A stretch of DNA of 64,000 bases. Origin: Molanna angustata (Eukaryota > Arthropoda > Insecta > Trichoptera > Molannidae). Location of the stretch: NCBI GenBank assembly GCA_963576475.1, contig OY754978.1, positions 16,044,718 through 16,108,717 on the forward strand, read 5' to 3'. The position numbers and the translations under genes are program-made. A model generated the notes under the pieces. The model did not search any database and had not been told where the DNA came from. It saw nothing but the letters and a program-made list of their open reading frames with translations. Shown here piece after piece: positions 1-11,420 of this stretch. Each line of letters opens with the position of its first letter. Position 1 is the stretch's first letter.

Positions 1-139
1 GTTTTTTGACTTCAAAGTTGGAAAAGCCGTGAAAAAAGTAGACCTCTGCATACAATTCTCGCGTATCCTGGCTTGAAACATTGTCGATATGTTAAGAGAA
101 TAAAGTTCTCCTGAACAAATCGACAGTTGGATGAACGAA
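1..139 (+). mobile_element. HINE/DINE-1-like element, right end only (copy 1)
   Basis: This matches the last ~130 bp of the complete copy at 1339-2369. It contains the block around 'ttcaaagttggaaaagcc', the short hairpin near 'gagaa..aaagttctc' and the terminal ATCGACAGTTGGAT. The final motif is repeated once more just after the end, near 133-142. The element starts outside the window. It carries no coding sequence. Confidence 0.75.
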
Positions 140-299
140 TCGACAGTTGGAAGACAACAATTGGGCAGTGGAGTAAATAATGATCTCTGACCTTTTATAG
201 GAAATTTTTGTTTGTTTTTGTTCGTTTGGCCGCATATATCACAACTACAAAACAGAGTTAAAATATAAAATATTATATTTAACTTTGATATTTTTATAA

Positions 300-1159
300 A
301 CTAGTTGCATGTAACACATGAGATCCAACTGTCGATAGCGATAGTATGTATAGTTGAAGAATATGTACCAAACTATAAACCCATCCCGGTTCTCCTACAA
401 TAAATATTCCAACTTCGTCTCTATTGAGATAATTAAAAATCTGTCAAAAAATTATTGAATATTTTCAGATATTTTGTTTTCTATACAACATTATGAAGGT
501 ATGTATGTCAAGATAGTATAGTATGGAGGAAGGTCCTTTTTTCCTACCCAGAATATGAAAATAGCATGATGGTATGTATGTATGTTTTGAGATGAAGTAT
601 CAAACTATTAAGTCTTCTTACATATGTGTATAGGCGACTGCCATACAAAATGTTTGAAGCGATGTCGTCACTAAATTCAATTTTTAAAAAAATTGTTAAA
701 AAATATTGAGATCTTCTACTACAATGCTAATATTTTTTATAGAAAATTAAATTATCTAGTTGGGGTGTTTCGGCTTTTTTCGATATTTGTAAAAGTTTTG
801 GAAATATAGGCAGTTAAACTCAAAAAAATATTTTTCTTACTAAAAAATGTTTGAGAAATCCTGGAATTTTTTTTGAAAAAACTAATTTGAGATTTTGTAT
901 TTGTCTATGTTTGTACCAATTTTCAACATTCTAGCTTTTATGGTTTCTGAGATACATGGAAAAATAAACCAAAATTTAAAAAATTGATAACCCCTGACTG
1001 AAACAAAAATTCACAAATCTGAGTATAAAAGTTTTGTTGGCCTATAACTGTTTATATATTATGAAAATTCTGGCTCTGTAAATTGAGCGGATCAAAAGTT
1101 ATAAGGGGGGGGGGGGACAGACACACACACACACAGACACACAGACAGACACACACACA

Positions 1160-1194
<35 letters not shown>

Positions 1195-1338
1195 CTCACA
1201 TAAAATGTTCTACTCCGAATTCTGAGTAAATCCATGTATAGAAACATATATGCTGCGAGGCCTCTAGTTGGTGTTATTAGCTTGCAAAAAGTCCACTACA
1301 CCATACAAAATTTTCCTTCGTACACGCATCTTGGCTTA
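300..1338 (+). mobile_element. HINE/DINE-1-like non-autonomous element (copy 2)
   Basis: The copy begins with ACTAGTTGCATGTAACACAT followed by the terminal inverted repeat ATCCAACTGTCGAT. It holds a poly-G run near 1107 and a CA microsatellite at about 1121-1191. Its last ~70 bp are diverged from the other copies, and it runs straight into the left end of copy 3 at 1339, giving a head-to-tail tandem. A ~61-bp segment at 384-444 is missing from the other copies and recurs inverted at 19689-19749. No open frame is shared between copies. The architecture (short TIRs, internal microsatellite, 3' hairpin, tandem copies) is that of Helentron-associated non-autonomous elements; the class assignment is inference. 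Confidence 0.75.
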
Positions 1339-2070
1339 ACTAGTTGCATGTAACACATGAGATCCAACTGTCGATAGTGATAGTATGTACAGTTGAAGAA
1401 TAAGTACTAAACTATAAACCCATAAATACAAATTATTTAATATTTTAAGATATTTGGTTTTCTATACAACACATGTACCTAGGTATGTATGTCAAGATAG
1501 GATAGTATGGAGGTCAGTCCTTTGATCCTACCCAGAATGTGTAGGATCAAAGGGCTGAATTATTAAGTCTTCTTACATATTGTGAGTAGGCTACTTCCAT
1601 ACAAATTGTATGAAGCAATGTCGTCACTAAATTCAATTTTTATAAAAATTGTTAAAAAAAAAGTGAGATGTGCTAATACAATGTTAATATTTTTTATAGA
1701 AAATTAAATTATCAAGTTGGGGTGTTTCGGCTTTTTCGATATTTTTAAAATATTTGGAAATATAGGCAGTTAAACTCGTAAATTTATCATAAAAAAAATA
1801 TTTTTCTTAATAAAAAATGTTTGAGAAACCCTGGAATTTTTTTGAAAAAATTAATTTGAGATTTTATATTTTTCTATGTTAATACCAATTTTCATCGTTC
1901 TTGCTTTTATGGTTTCTGAGATATATGGAAAAATAAAGTAAAAATTCAAAAGTTGATAACCCCTGACTGAAACAAAAATTCTAAATTCTGAGTATAAAAG
2001 TTTTGTAGGCCTATAACTGTTTATATAATCTGAATTTCGGCTCTGTAAATTGAGCGGATCAAAAGTTATA

Positions 2071-2164
<94 letters not shown>

Positions 2165-2369
2165 ACGAAATGTTCTACTCCGAATTCTGAGTAAATCCGT
2201 GTATGGAACAAATATGCTTACAAGCCTTTAAGTTGGTGTTTTTTGACTTCAAAGTTGGAAAAGCCATGAAAAAAGTAGACCTCTGCATACAATTCTCGCG
2301 TATCCTGACTTGAAACATTGTCGATATGTTAAGAGAACAAAGTTCTCCTGAACAAATCGACAGTTGGAT
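1339..2369 (+). mobile_element. HINE/DINE-1-like element, complete copy 3
   Basis: This is the best complete copy on this strand. The left end is ACTAGTTGCATGTAACACAT then ATCCAACTGTCGAT; the right end is ATCGACAGTTGGAT, an exact 14-bp inverted match. A long CA microsatellite spans about 2074-2165. A hairpin with 6-bp arms GAGAAC/GTTCTC and a 3-nt loop lies at 2333-2347, about 20 bp from the right end. No target-site duplication is evident, as expected for Helentron-type insertion. Apparent open frames across the CA tract are microsatellite artefacts. It would depend on a Rep-helicase supplied elsewhere. Confidence 0.78.
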
Positions 2370-4276
2370 CAACCTCTTTGTGAATGCATATTGTCATAAT
2401 AGATACCACAGAAAAAATAAAAGTATCATTCCACAGATAAAATAGAAGTCAACAGATATTATTTCAGAGCGTTTTTCAACCGACAGTTTTACCGAGCGTT
2501 TGGTGCGTACACTCGTCGTTCAATCAGAACGCCACAGAGTGTCTTTCGAGCGTCTGTTTCCGGTCATTATGAACGGCTTAGAGCGTCTCCAAGTGCATTC
2601 AGCGTTTAATGTGATCATAGCCCTGGAATTAAGAAATCGATTTTGATAAAATTGAACAATTTTGTATTTCATACAGAATAAAGAATTTTTGTTTGAAACC
2701 AGGGGTATTTTATGAATTTATTTGTAGTATGGCATTTCAACGTGAAGAAAACTTTGGAAACAGTGTCCTCATTTTTTTTACTTGTTCAAATTTAAGTTTT
2801 TTACTCAGCAATGCCTGCCAGCAAAATAAATATACGTTTAACTTATTTAAAATTTCAATACAAATAACTAATATCAGAATAAACAAATGTTTGTTTTACT
2901 CATACAAACAAAATTGTTTTGTTCCAATATGCCTTTATATCGTGTCCTTAAAATATATTTAATGTATAATGAAAAAATGATCAAATCAATGAAATTATTA
3001 TTAAGGTAATTATGGAAACAAATACAGCATTATTTATGTTTATAATATATCATTGAAAATATAAATATTGGTTTATGAACCAGAATATAAAATAATTGTT
3101 AATTATTAGATACTTATTTATTCATTATTAATACGCAATTATGGCTTTCAGTTTTTTCGTCACTCCACTAGTGAAATGACATAAATAACAGTCTGTGTGT
3201 TTATTTAATTTTTAATTTTGTTAAACTGTATTTACAAAAGAAACTAACCATTTCAGTTGACAAAGGTTTTCGACAAATTAACGTTCCTACATATTATGTA
3301 CATACCTTCATTGAACTTTTTACGTTTCCAGCTATTGGTTGTAGCTTTCTTTTACTATCTTGGTAGGTACTCTTCTCTTCTGTTATATACTGTCGTTTTT
3401 CTTTCCATTTTCTTGTATTGTCCTCCGAATACGACCTTTGCCTAGTACAGTCAATTTAAATATAGGTACATAAAATATAGTAACATCTCTCGTATAGGGT
3501 GATCAGTGTAAAAAGATCATTATTTCATACAAACTCGAATAAATCTTTTTTTATAAATCCTTACAAACATGGTATAAGAACGCCCCTTATGAAGATCAAC
3601 TGGTGACAGGTTTCAAGAACAATGTGTTCTTCTTCAGGATGACTTATGTACTTTGAGATGACTTACAAATTGAGTACCAACCTACATCAGTCATCATGAA
3701 TAAGAAAACATAGTTAAAGAATATATGAATATATCAATTGACAGCACTGCGACTTCATTAAATAAATATTTAATAAAAACGAAAATTCCTTTAATAAAAG
3801 ATAATTATGTTTAATGTATAAACTAAGCGGTAGTGAGTTCGTTGGATTAGTAATTAAGTGAATCTGAATCCATATACTGTCTCAGGTTTATTATGAAGAC
3901 CGGTTTCACATATTATTGACAAAGCTCACATGTTTGCGATTATTGGAAATACCAAAATTCTGGAAAAAAAACAGATGAATATAGAAGTTGAATATTTACG
4001 TCAGTAAAGAAATAAATAGAATCTCTATCTATACGGCAGACTGTCATACGATGAATTTCAATGTTTTTAAAAATAATATTATAGCCATAACTAAATTGGG
4101 TATTCATTAAAATATTGTGATGTCATAACTATTTTTTATAATAAAATACACAGACGGCTGCTGGAGGGACATAATTCCTGAGAAAAACAGGTTTCTCGAC
4201 CTATCTCAGGACGAAAAAATAAATCATTTTCTTTTATACCTACTGTAATTTGGGATTGAGAGCTTCAATTTTTTTT
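2370..4276. other. Unassigned AT-rich sequence
   Basis: No gene is supported here. Short open frames at 2693-2962 and 3257-3445 have low-complexity, AT-driven composition and no recognisable motif. A slightly GC-richer patch lies at about 2465-2600. A small imperfect palindrome (AAGAACA..GTTCTT) lies near 3622-3640. Confidence 0.5.
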
Positions 4277-4345
4277 TCGAATGAATATGTCCTTGTAACA
4301 AGTAAATATACATCCTCATATTCTCATTCATTCCGCAATAATATT
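4277..4345 (-). repeat. tRNA-derived SINE, 3' tail fragment
   Basis: The sequence around 'aatgaatatgtccttgt' and 'acaagtaaatatacatcctc' matches, on the minus strand, the tail of the tRNA-Thr-like SINE seen complete at 62801-62978. The tRNA-like head is absent, so only the 3' end survives. Confidence 0.6.
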
Positions 4346-4589
4346 TATTGCTATATTTCCATGACTCCAATCATTTTTACACCCTTTTCTTAGACTTCAC
4401 ATGTCCGTCTGAGTGTCTGTACGGGAATATTGCAATCGCTTTTTTGAGTAACTTCCCGACCAGTTAGACTTGTTTCATAATGTGTGTAATTTCAGATGAC
4501 AATGCATTATAAAACTGTTTGGCACCTTGAATTATTTGATATTTTGATTAAATTAAACAATTTTGTATTTCCAAACTTGAATTGTGACT

Positions 4590-4705
4590 GCTATACATAT
4601 TGCATTGAATTTATTTTTTCCTTTTTGTACATAAAATAAACAAATATAATGTACACTGGTGAGCTTATTGCCATAACAAAATTTCTTCCAACCAGCCTTA
4701 TTACA
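4590..4705 (-). repeat. LINE 3'-end fragment (TGTACACTGGCG family)
   Basis: The block 'atgtacactggtgagcttattgccataa' in essence recurs at 9770-9860, 15080-15180 and 58464-58530. The copies share the same order of a stretch rich in TTTATT/TTTTGTACA, then TGTACACTGGCG, then TTATTGCCATAA and ATTTCTNCCAACC. This looks like the 3' end of a minus-strand LINE family. No reverse-transcriptase coding remains next to it. Confidence 0.5.
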
Positions 4706-5448
4706 AAGTATGCCAAAATCATATATGTACATAAACAAAACAATGAATTAAAATATACATTACACTAATATAAATATTAATAAAAAAAAACATCATAGCA
4801 AAAAATGTTAGATCGTTTAAGGCGATATTAGTTCGATTTTGAAATTTTGAGGTGTCTTAATTTTTTTTGAGATTTACTTAAATATTTTAATATCAAAATA
4901 AACTTTGTCATGCTTAAATTTCGGATTAGAATCTTTCTAAAGTGATTCCACTATACCGAGGGGTATCACGTTTCTCCCATTTTTGTACCTTGTACGACAT
5001 TTCACGATTAAGGGAAGGTAAATGAAGATATATTTATATATGTATGGTATGGAGCAAAGGTAGCAGATTGAGGCAGGAAGAAAGAGGTTGGGGGGCGGGT
5101 TGGACTGTAAAAGTTAAACAGATGCCCCAAATTGCCCCAGACGTGGAGATGTACGCACGGTTACAAAGGAAAATGGAATACAATATAATATGTATGCAAT
5201 GTATGTTAGTGGGAATATGTCTTTCAACGCTGTCTCACAAGGCTATTTACAGAGTAATAATACAAAATTATTTTATTTTTTTATACCTTGATCTTATTCT
5301 ATTATCTTATCTTATTCCTATCCGCTCGTGGACAAAGACAAACGCCTCCTCCGTTTGCTTCCATGTTAAAAAAAATATCCATTGCAAATTTCATGAGGCT
5401 TTATTAAGACGTGCAACCTTCAATTTAATTACGCAGAGATTTATGTAT
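4706..5448. other. No supported gene; GC-richer open segment at 5045-5180
   Basis: Most of this stretch is AT-rich and featureless. At 5045-5180 the plus strand is briefly GC-richer and open, reading roughly RQEERGWGAGW...PQIAPDVEMYARLQRK. It could be a fragment of a transposon protein, but I do not recognise the family. Confidence 0.35.
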
Positions 5449-6504
5449 TCCAACTGTCGATTTGTTCAGGAGAACTTTGTTCTCTTAACATATCGACAAT
5501 GTATCAAGCCAGAATACGCGAGAATTGTATGGAGAGGTCTACTTTTTTCATGGCTTTTCCAACTTTGAAGTCAAAAAACACCAACTTAGAGGCTTCGCAG
5601 CATATATGTTCCATACACGGATTTACTCAGAATTCGGAGTAGAACATTTCGTGTGTCTGTGTGTGTGTGTGTCTGTGTGTGTGTCTGTGTGTGTGTGTGT
5701 CTGTGTGTGTGTCTGTGTGTGTGTCTGTGTGTCCGTCCCCCCCTTATAACTTTTGATCCGCTCAATTTACAGAGCCTAAAATTTCAGAATATATAAACAG
5801 TTACAGGCCTACAAAACTTTTATACTCGGAATTTTGAATTTTTGTTTCAGTCAGGGGTTATCAACTTTTGAATTTTTATTTTATTTTTCCATATATCTCA
5901 GAAACCATAAACGCTAGAACGCTGAAAATTGGTACAAACATAGACAAATACAAAATCTCAAATTAGTTTTTTCAAAAAAATTCCAGGGTTTCTCAAACAT
6001 TTTTTATTAAGAAAAATATTTTTTTTATGATAAATTTATGAGTTTAACTGCCTATATTTCCAAGACTTTTACAATTATCGAAAAAAGCCGAAACACCCCA
6101 ACTAGATAATTTAATTTTCTATAAAAAATATTAACATTGTAGTAGAAGATCTCAATTTTTTTTTAACAATTTTTTTAAAAATTGAATTTAGTGACGACAT
6201 CGCTTCATACATTTTGTATGGCAGTCGCCTATACACAATATGTAAGAAGACTTAATAGTTTGTTACTTCATCTCCAAACATACATACATACCATCATGCA
6301 ATTTGCATATTCTGGGTAGGAAAAAGGATCTTCCTCCATACTATCCTATCTTGACATACATACCTACATATGTTGTATAGAAAACAAAATATCTGAAAAT
6401 ATTCAATAATTTGTATCTATGGGTTTATAGTTTGGTACATATTCTTCAACTATACATACTATCGCTATCGACAGTTGGATCTCATGTGTTACATGCAACT
6501 AGTT
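5449..6504 (-). mobile_element. HINE/DINE-1-like element, complete reversed copy
   Basis: This is a full-length copy in the opposite orientation to the 300-2369 array. The right end (tccaactgtcgat) starts the feature, followed by the GAGAAC/GTTCTC hairpin, a TG microsatellite at about 5655-5735, and the left end finishing in 'atgcaactagtt' near 6504. At ~1056 bp it is the same length as copies 2 and 3, which supports these as the true ends. No coding sequence is shared between copies. Confidence 0.78.
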
Positions 6505-6679
6505 ATAGAAATTTGATGACGCGTTCTAGCATATATAAAACCTTTTATAAAAATTGTCTATAGGTACTGACGTGTTCTTGCAGACATGGGTTAAAATGGG
6601 ATGGATTATATTCCTACCTATACAGATTTGTTCCCAATATTTAAAAAAGCTCGAGTAAGGTATTAAGTTGTTGGTTTTA

Positions 6680-6800
6680 TTTTTTATAAAATGTTTATTT
6701 ATTTATTTCATCTCAGAAAGCTACAGCTTTAAGTACCTCATATATAACAATACAATATCCTCATGATAATACAATAATAGGTAACATGGTTGGAAAAGTC
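6680..6800 (-). repeat. LINE 3'-UTR end (CTACAGCT family)
   Basis: A TTTA-repeat tail followed by 'gaaagctacagctttaag' and 'ataacaatacaatat' matches the end of the LINE remnant at 30195-31012 (gaagctacagctcattt.., atacaatatt). Orientation is minus, with the tail at the low-coordinate end. The open frames at 6738-6998 lie in this 3' UTR and are not credible proteins. Confidence 0.45.
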
Positions 6801-7836
6801 ATTAAATGATACATGATAAAAAAAAATTGAAATAGAAAGATAAAAATAAAAATATTCACATATACAGTAAACGAGTATGTTACAAAATAAGGAGAGGATT
6901 GTTGGATTGTGGTTCTGTTTTTGATAATATTGTAAAGTGTCATAAAATATATCAGTGTGTTTGAAATGTGAATTTTTTTCTCGCTGAATTATAAACATAC
7001 GTGAAAAATATCAGTAATTAGTGCAGTGGCATACTGGTATGTGGAAAAAAAAGTTGTGAGCGGTATGTCTATTCGGTACATGGAGTGATACTGTATTGAG
7101 ATGTCAGGGGAATCGATTAAGTAATTGCAAATTTTATAAAGTATTAAATATGTACGTATTATAAACATTTTGATGAATTATGTGCGGTATTAAGATACAA
7201 AATATATTCAAGATTGTCAAGAATTGAACAAACCTCGTAACGTCATGTTTCCATGACAGACAATGAATGATATCTGTACGCTGTTTTTGTCAATAAAAAA
7301 ATGAGAATTAAGTAAGCATAAGTTTGAACAATGTATTATAATAAATTATCAATGAAAAGTGTAAAATCAAAATGTTATTTGTTTTAACTACCACTCGTTA
7401 CTTACATACATATGCTTGGTTTTTCATTGAAGTTATGTTATATTCAAAGTTCACGACCATTGAGGTACAAACTTTCAAAAACTAAAATATCGTATGAAAT
7501 ATACTATTCCACAACGGTATACTGACATATTATATTATACACACAAGTCCTTTTCGAACTTTGACGAACAAAGTATAGCCTAGGGCTGCCTACCTTGGAG
7601 ATCTTTAGACAATTTATTTTGGCGTGCGTTAGTTACAAATTTGTTTTCAACGAACATACGATTTCAATCTATACAAGTTCATGGGAAACTTTGTTATATA
7701 CCAAATATATATTTATAAAATTAAAAAAAAAATGACTAGGTTACCGGCGATCGCAATATTAAATAAAAATGAGCAAATATTTTACTTATTTATTCATGTG
7801 TAATAATTTGTGAGATGAATAATTCATAGTAATAAG
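6801..7836. other. Unassigned AT-rich sequence
   Basis: No coding, tRNA or repeat structure is supported. The last 8 bp (7829-7836, GTAATAAG) are the left target duplication of the adjoining hAT element. Confidence 0.5.
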
Positions 7837-8663
7837 TAGGGCACGGATAAATATGTAGTAAAAAATTCAAAATATGTACATATGATATGGACTAAAAAAA
7901 GTGAAATATGGAAAAAATATGGAGTGTAAAATAAGAATATCTTTCATATTAAACATTGTTTATTGTGAAAAATTACTATGCAGTAACAGTTACATTAAAA
8001 ATATTATAAAAATATAGCGAAATTTTCAGGTAATTCAAATAAAAAAATTAAGTTTCATTCATTTTCCTCTAAATCTGTCATATTTAATTGATTGCAATAA
8101 ACGATCACATGCTTTTTTAAATTATCGAAATTAAAACTTTGTCGATTTGGTCTAAATATTTACTAATATTGGCTGAAAGATCTTTCCACATCACATGATG
8201 TAATAGGCACGTCTGCAGTATCCTTAAAGCTTCTGCTAAGAACTTAATTAATTGTTTTTAGGGTATCAAATCCTTTATTTTTGTCAATACTTAAGTTTTT
8301 GTTTACCGCGGCGCGGGGGCAGACAATGTGGAATAAATGAATTTAATGAATCAAAAATCAAATTACGACGAAATATGCGCGAGAGAAATGAAACACGCGC
8401 GGCCGTATGGTGGCGAGAATGCAAACACGTAAAAATTATATAAATTTTTGTCTAACTCATGTTTTATAATATAAAAATCGAAAAAATGGATGATTGTGAT
8501 ATTTTTTTGTAAAATATGGACTTAACCATGAAATATGGAAAGTAAAAATTAGTTTTTCACAATCTATATATGTAATATGATAATCTAGGTAGAGAACACA
8601 TACGATACCGAAAATGGTGTAAATTAAAAATATGTATTTATGTACATATTAATCCGGGCCCTA
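7837..8663 (-). mobile_element. hAT-type DNA transposon relic
   Basis: Terminal inverted repeats begin TAGGGCACGGAT on the left and, read inward, TAGGGCCCGGAT on the right; homology continues with AATATGTA. The flanks carry GTAATAAG and GTTATAAG, an 8-bp duplication with one mismatch, the size expected for hAT. A second inverted pair around 'aatatggactaa' / 'tggacttaaccatg' lies inside the ends. At 827 bp it keeps only a piece of transposase, so it is internally deleted and dead. Confidence 0.72.
8052..8240 (-). pseudogene. hAT transposase C-terminal fragment, broken
   Basis: Read on the minus strand, this gives a stretch ending SCDVERSFSQY, then two adjacent stop codons, then RPNRQSFNFDNLKKHVIVYC in the same frame. 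The CDVERSFS...N.......NL motif is the signature of the C-terminal dimerisation region of hAT-type transposases and their domesticated relatives. The catalytic residues and BED finger are absent. The fragment sits inside matching TIRs at 7837-8663, which supports the identity. It cannot make a functional protein. Confidence 0.6.
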
Positions 8664-8721
8664 GTTATAAGTATTAATTTTATCGTAATGAAATCACAAA
8701 TTGAAACAAACAATAATTTTA

Positions 8722-9529
8722 ACATTCAATTGTGTGCAGTACTATATGTATTACATTGTGTGCAGTAGGTACCTATACCTGCTATTTAACATTTAATTGT
8801 GTGCAGAACTATATGTATTACATTGTGTGCAGTAGGTACCTATACCTGCTATTTAACATTTAATTGTGTGCAGTACTATATGTATTACATTGTGTGCAGT
8901 AGGTACCTATACCTGCTATTTAACATTTAATTGTGTGCAGTACTATATGTATTACATTGTGTGCAGTAGGTACCTATACCTGCTATTTAACATTTAATTG
9001 TGTGCAGTACTATATGTATTACATTGTGTGCAGTAGGTACCTATACCTGCTATTTAACATTTAATTGTGTGCAGTACTATATGTATTACATTGTGTGCAG
9101 TAGGTACCTATACCTGCTATTTAACATTTAATTGTGTGCAGTACTATATGTATTACATTGTGTGCAGTAGGTACCTATACCTGCTATTTAACATTTAATT
9201 GTGTGCAGTACTATATGTATTACATTGTGTGCAGTAGGTACCTATACCTGCTATTTAACATTTAATTGTGTGCAGTACTATATGTATTACATTGTGTGCA
9301 GTAGGTACCTATACCTGCTATTTAACATTTAATTGTGTGCAGTACTATATGTATTACATTGTGTGCAGTAGGTACCTATACCTGCTATTTAACATTTAAT
9401 TGAGTGCAGTACTATATGTATTACATTGTGTGCAGTAGGTACCTATACCTGCTATTTAACATTTAATTGTGTGCAGTACTACATATATGTATTACATTGG
9501 GTGCAGTAGGTACCTATACCTGCTATTTT
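8722..9529. repeat. 67-bp tandem satellite, 12 copies
   Basis: Units start at 8722, 8789, 8856, 8923, 8990, 9057, 9124, 9191, 9258, 9325, 9392 and 9459, an exact 67-bp period. They are nearly invariant: I see a C/T in unit 1, an A in unit 2, an A for T in unit 11, and a 4-5 bp insertion plus one G in unit 12. Each unit carries two copies of ATTGTGTGCAGTA and a near-palindromic AGTAGGTACCTATACCTGCT. No coding is possible. The homogeneity suggests recent amplification or ongoing homogenisation. Confidence 0.95.
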
Positions 9530-9764
9530 TTATTTCGATAACCCGCCTTTATAAAATAAAATTACAAATTTATCCATGAATATGATTAAAGTGTCTTTTT
9601 TACACTTCTGTATTTAAAGTGTATTTCGTAAAAAGTAAATGCCAATGTATTTACTATTTGACAGTAAATTATCAATTTTTTATTTTATGTGTATTGTTGA
9701 AATGTAATTATGTGCATAGCAGCACTAGTAGGTACATTTGGGCTTGATTGGCCATTTTTATCTA

Positions 9765-9870
9765 TTTATTTGTTTTACTTCATGTACAATATTATGTGTA
9801 CAATGGCGGGTTTATTGCGATAAGGCAATTTCTATCAACCAACCAAAGCAACGAGAGGCCATAGATAATA
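9765..9870 (-). repeat. LINE 3'-end fragment (TGTACACTGGCG family)
   Basis: The block 'gtgtacaatggcgggtttattgcgataaggc' in essence, followed by 'atttctatcaaccaacc', is homologous to the segments at 4590-4705, 15080-15180 and 58464-58530. The tail side is TTTATTTGTTT. No coding part survives. Confidence 0.5.
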
Positions 9871-9989
9871 AAGTGATAGATACATTAAATTTATAAAAAA
9901 AACAAACAGAAATATAAAAACGTAGCATTATAAAATGTGTTTTTTTTCATTTAATATAAACAAAAAATTGTTAGATAGTTATAATTTCA

Positions 9990-10180
9990 TCGGCCATCAT
10001 GGCTCAGTTGGTAAGGTATCTGACTGCTGATTCAAAGATCCCGGGTTCGATTCCCGGTGGAGACAAAGTTTTCAATTAAGTATGTTTTTAGTCTGGATCT
10101 GTGAGACGATTAATAATGCACAATGTGGAACATGCTATTAGGTGCGTGTTGAATTAATATTTAACATTGTACCTGTAAGT

Positions 10181-10190
<10 letters not shown>
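9990..10190 (+). repeat. tRNA-derived SINE, complete head and body
   Basis: The head carries a Pol III A box (TGGCTCAGTTGG at about 10000) and a B box (GGGTTCGATTCCC at 10042-10054). A tRNA-unrelated body ends near 'cctgtaagttggccaag', and a long AAAT-repeat tail follows immediately. The head is tRNA-like but has the trailing body of a SINE, so I do not call it a functional tRNA gene. A second, interrupted copy lies at 37938-38260. Confidence 0.75.
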
Positions 10191-10512
<322 letters not shown>

Positions 10513-11420
10513 AATATATTGATTTTGAAATTTACAAATCTCATAGCAGAGCACCTTCTGAACCAAACTGAAAAAATTTATTGAAGCAAATTAAAACTAA
10601 GCTACCAGCGCCCTGAATATGACCTTAATTCATTAAACGGCACTATCTTCTTCTCTGTTAGCCTTTCTGTTAGATAAAGGCCCCTTCCATTTGCTGTCTC
10701 TGTCTTGTCATCTTCGCATCCAGGTTTGCCTATATACTGAAAGATTTCTCCCGAACGTCTAATGGCATTATTCATTTAAATTTAAATGATAATTTATTAA
10801 AAACAATGATAATTTATCAAAAACAATATTGTGCTTCATTTTAGAAGATAATTCACATCCGCACAACCTGTCGCTGGTTAGCCCACATTGTGGGATATGT
10901 TTTAATTATATGAATGTATTAAATACAATTTTCTGATTACCAGACTTCTTAAATATTTGAAATAAATTAAACATATTAACAAATTAAAAAAGCTCCTCTT
11001 AATATAGCAGGATTATCTTCAACACGCCTTCCTGTAAAATGATGCTTCAAGCTCCTTTTAATAAGGAAATATAAAAAAAAATACCCAGGATTAGTCGGAT
11101 AAGATGACTCATCTCGAATTTAAATGTTTTATGTGTGCTTTCCAAAATAATATTTTTCTTTAAAATGTTGGTTTCAATTTGAATGGGAAAACAGAATTTT
11201 CCCGTTTACGTTGTAATTTTAATGACAGAATTGTTTGCGTCCAGCTACATCCTATTATGTATGTACATAAGGAGATAAAATGTACATAGTTATGTACTTA
11301 TTACATTTTTTAATCAAACACTGACTGATTCTATGAGTTTGTGGGTAAAAAATGGAACTCGTTTTGTAACGTTAACCATATATCAAATTGAAATTGAAAA
11401 TGGAACTGTTTCATCTGGTG
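10513..11420. other. No gene; repeat fragment at about 10850-10900
   Basis: AT-rich. The segment around 10852-10898 contains 'gctggttagcccacattgtg' and is the reverse complement of a repeat seen at 40395-40620. The segment 10590-10740 is GC-richer and may be the end of a LINE, which I cannot confirm. Confidence 0.45.

Noticed and set aside
1851..2156. Open frame starting with alternating Cys-Val
   Set aside because: Translation of the CA/TG microsatellite in a HINE copy and not conserved in the other copies.
8722..9529. CRISPR-like array
   Set aside because: Units are directly abutting and identical along their full length, with no variable spacers, and the genome is eukaryotic.
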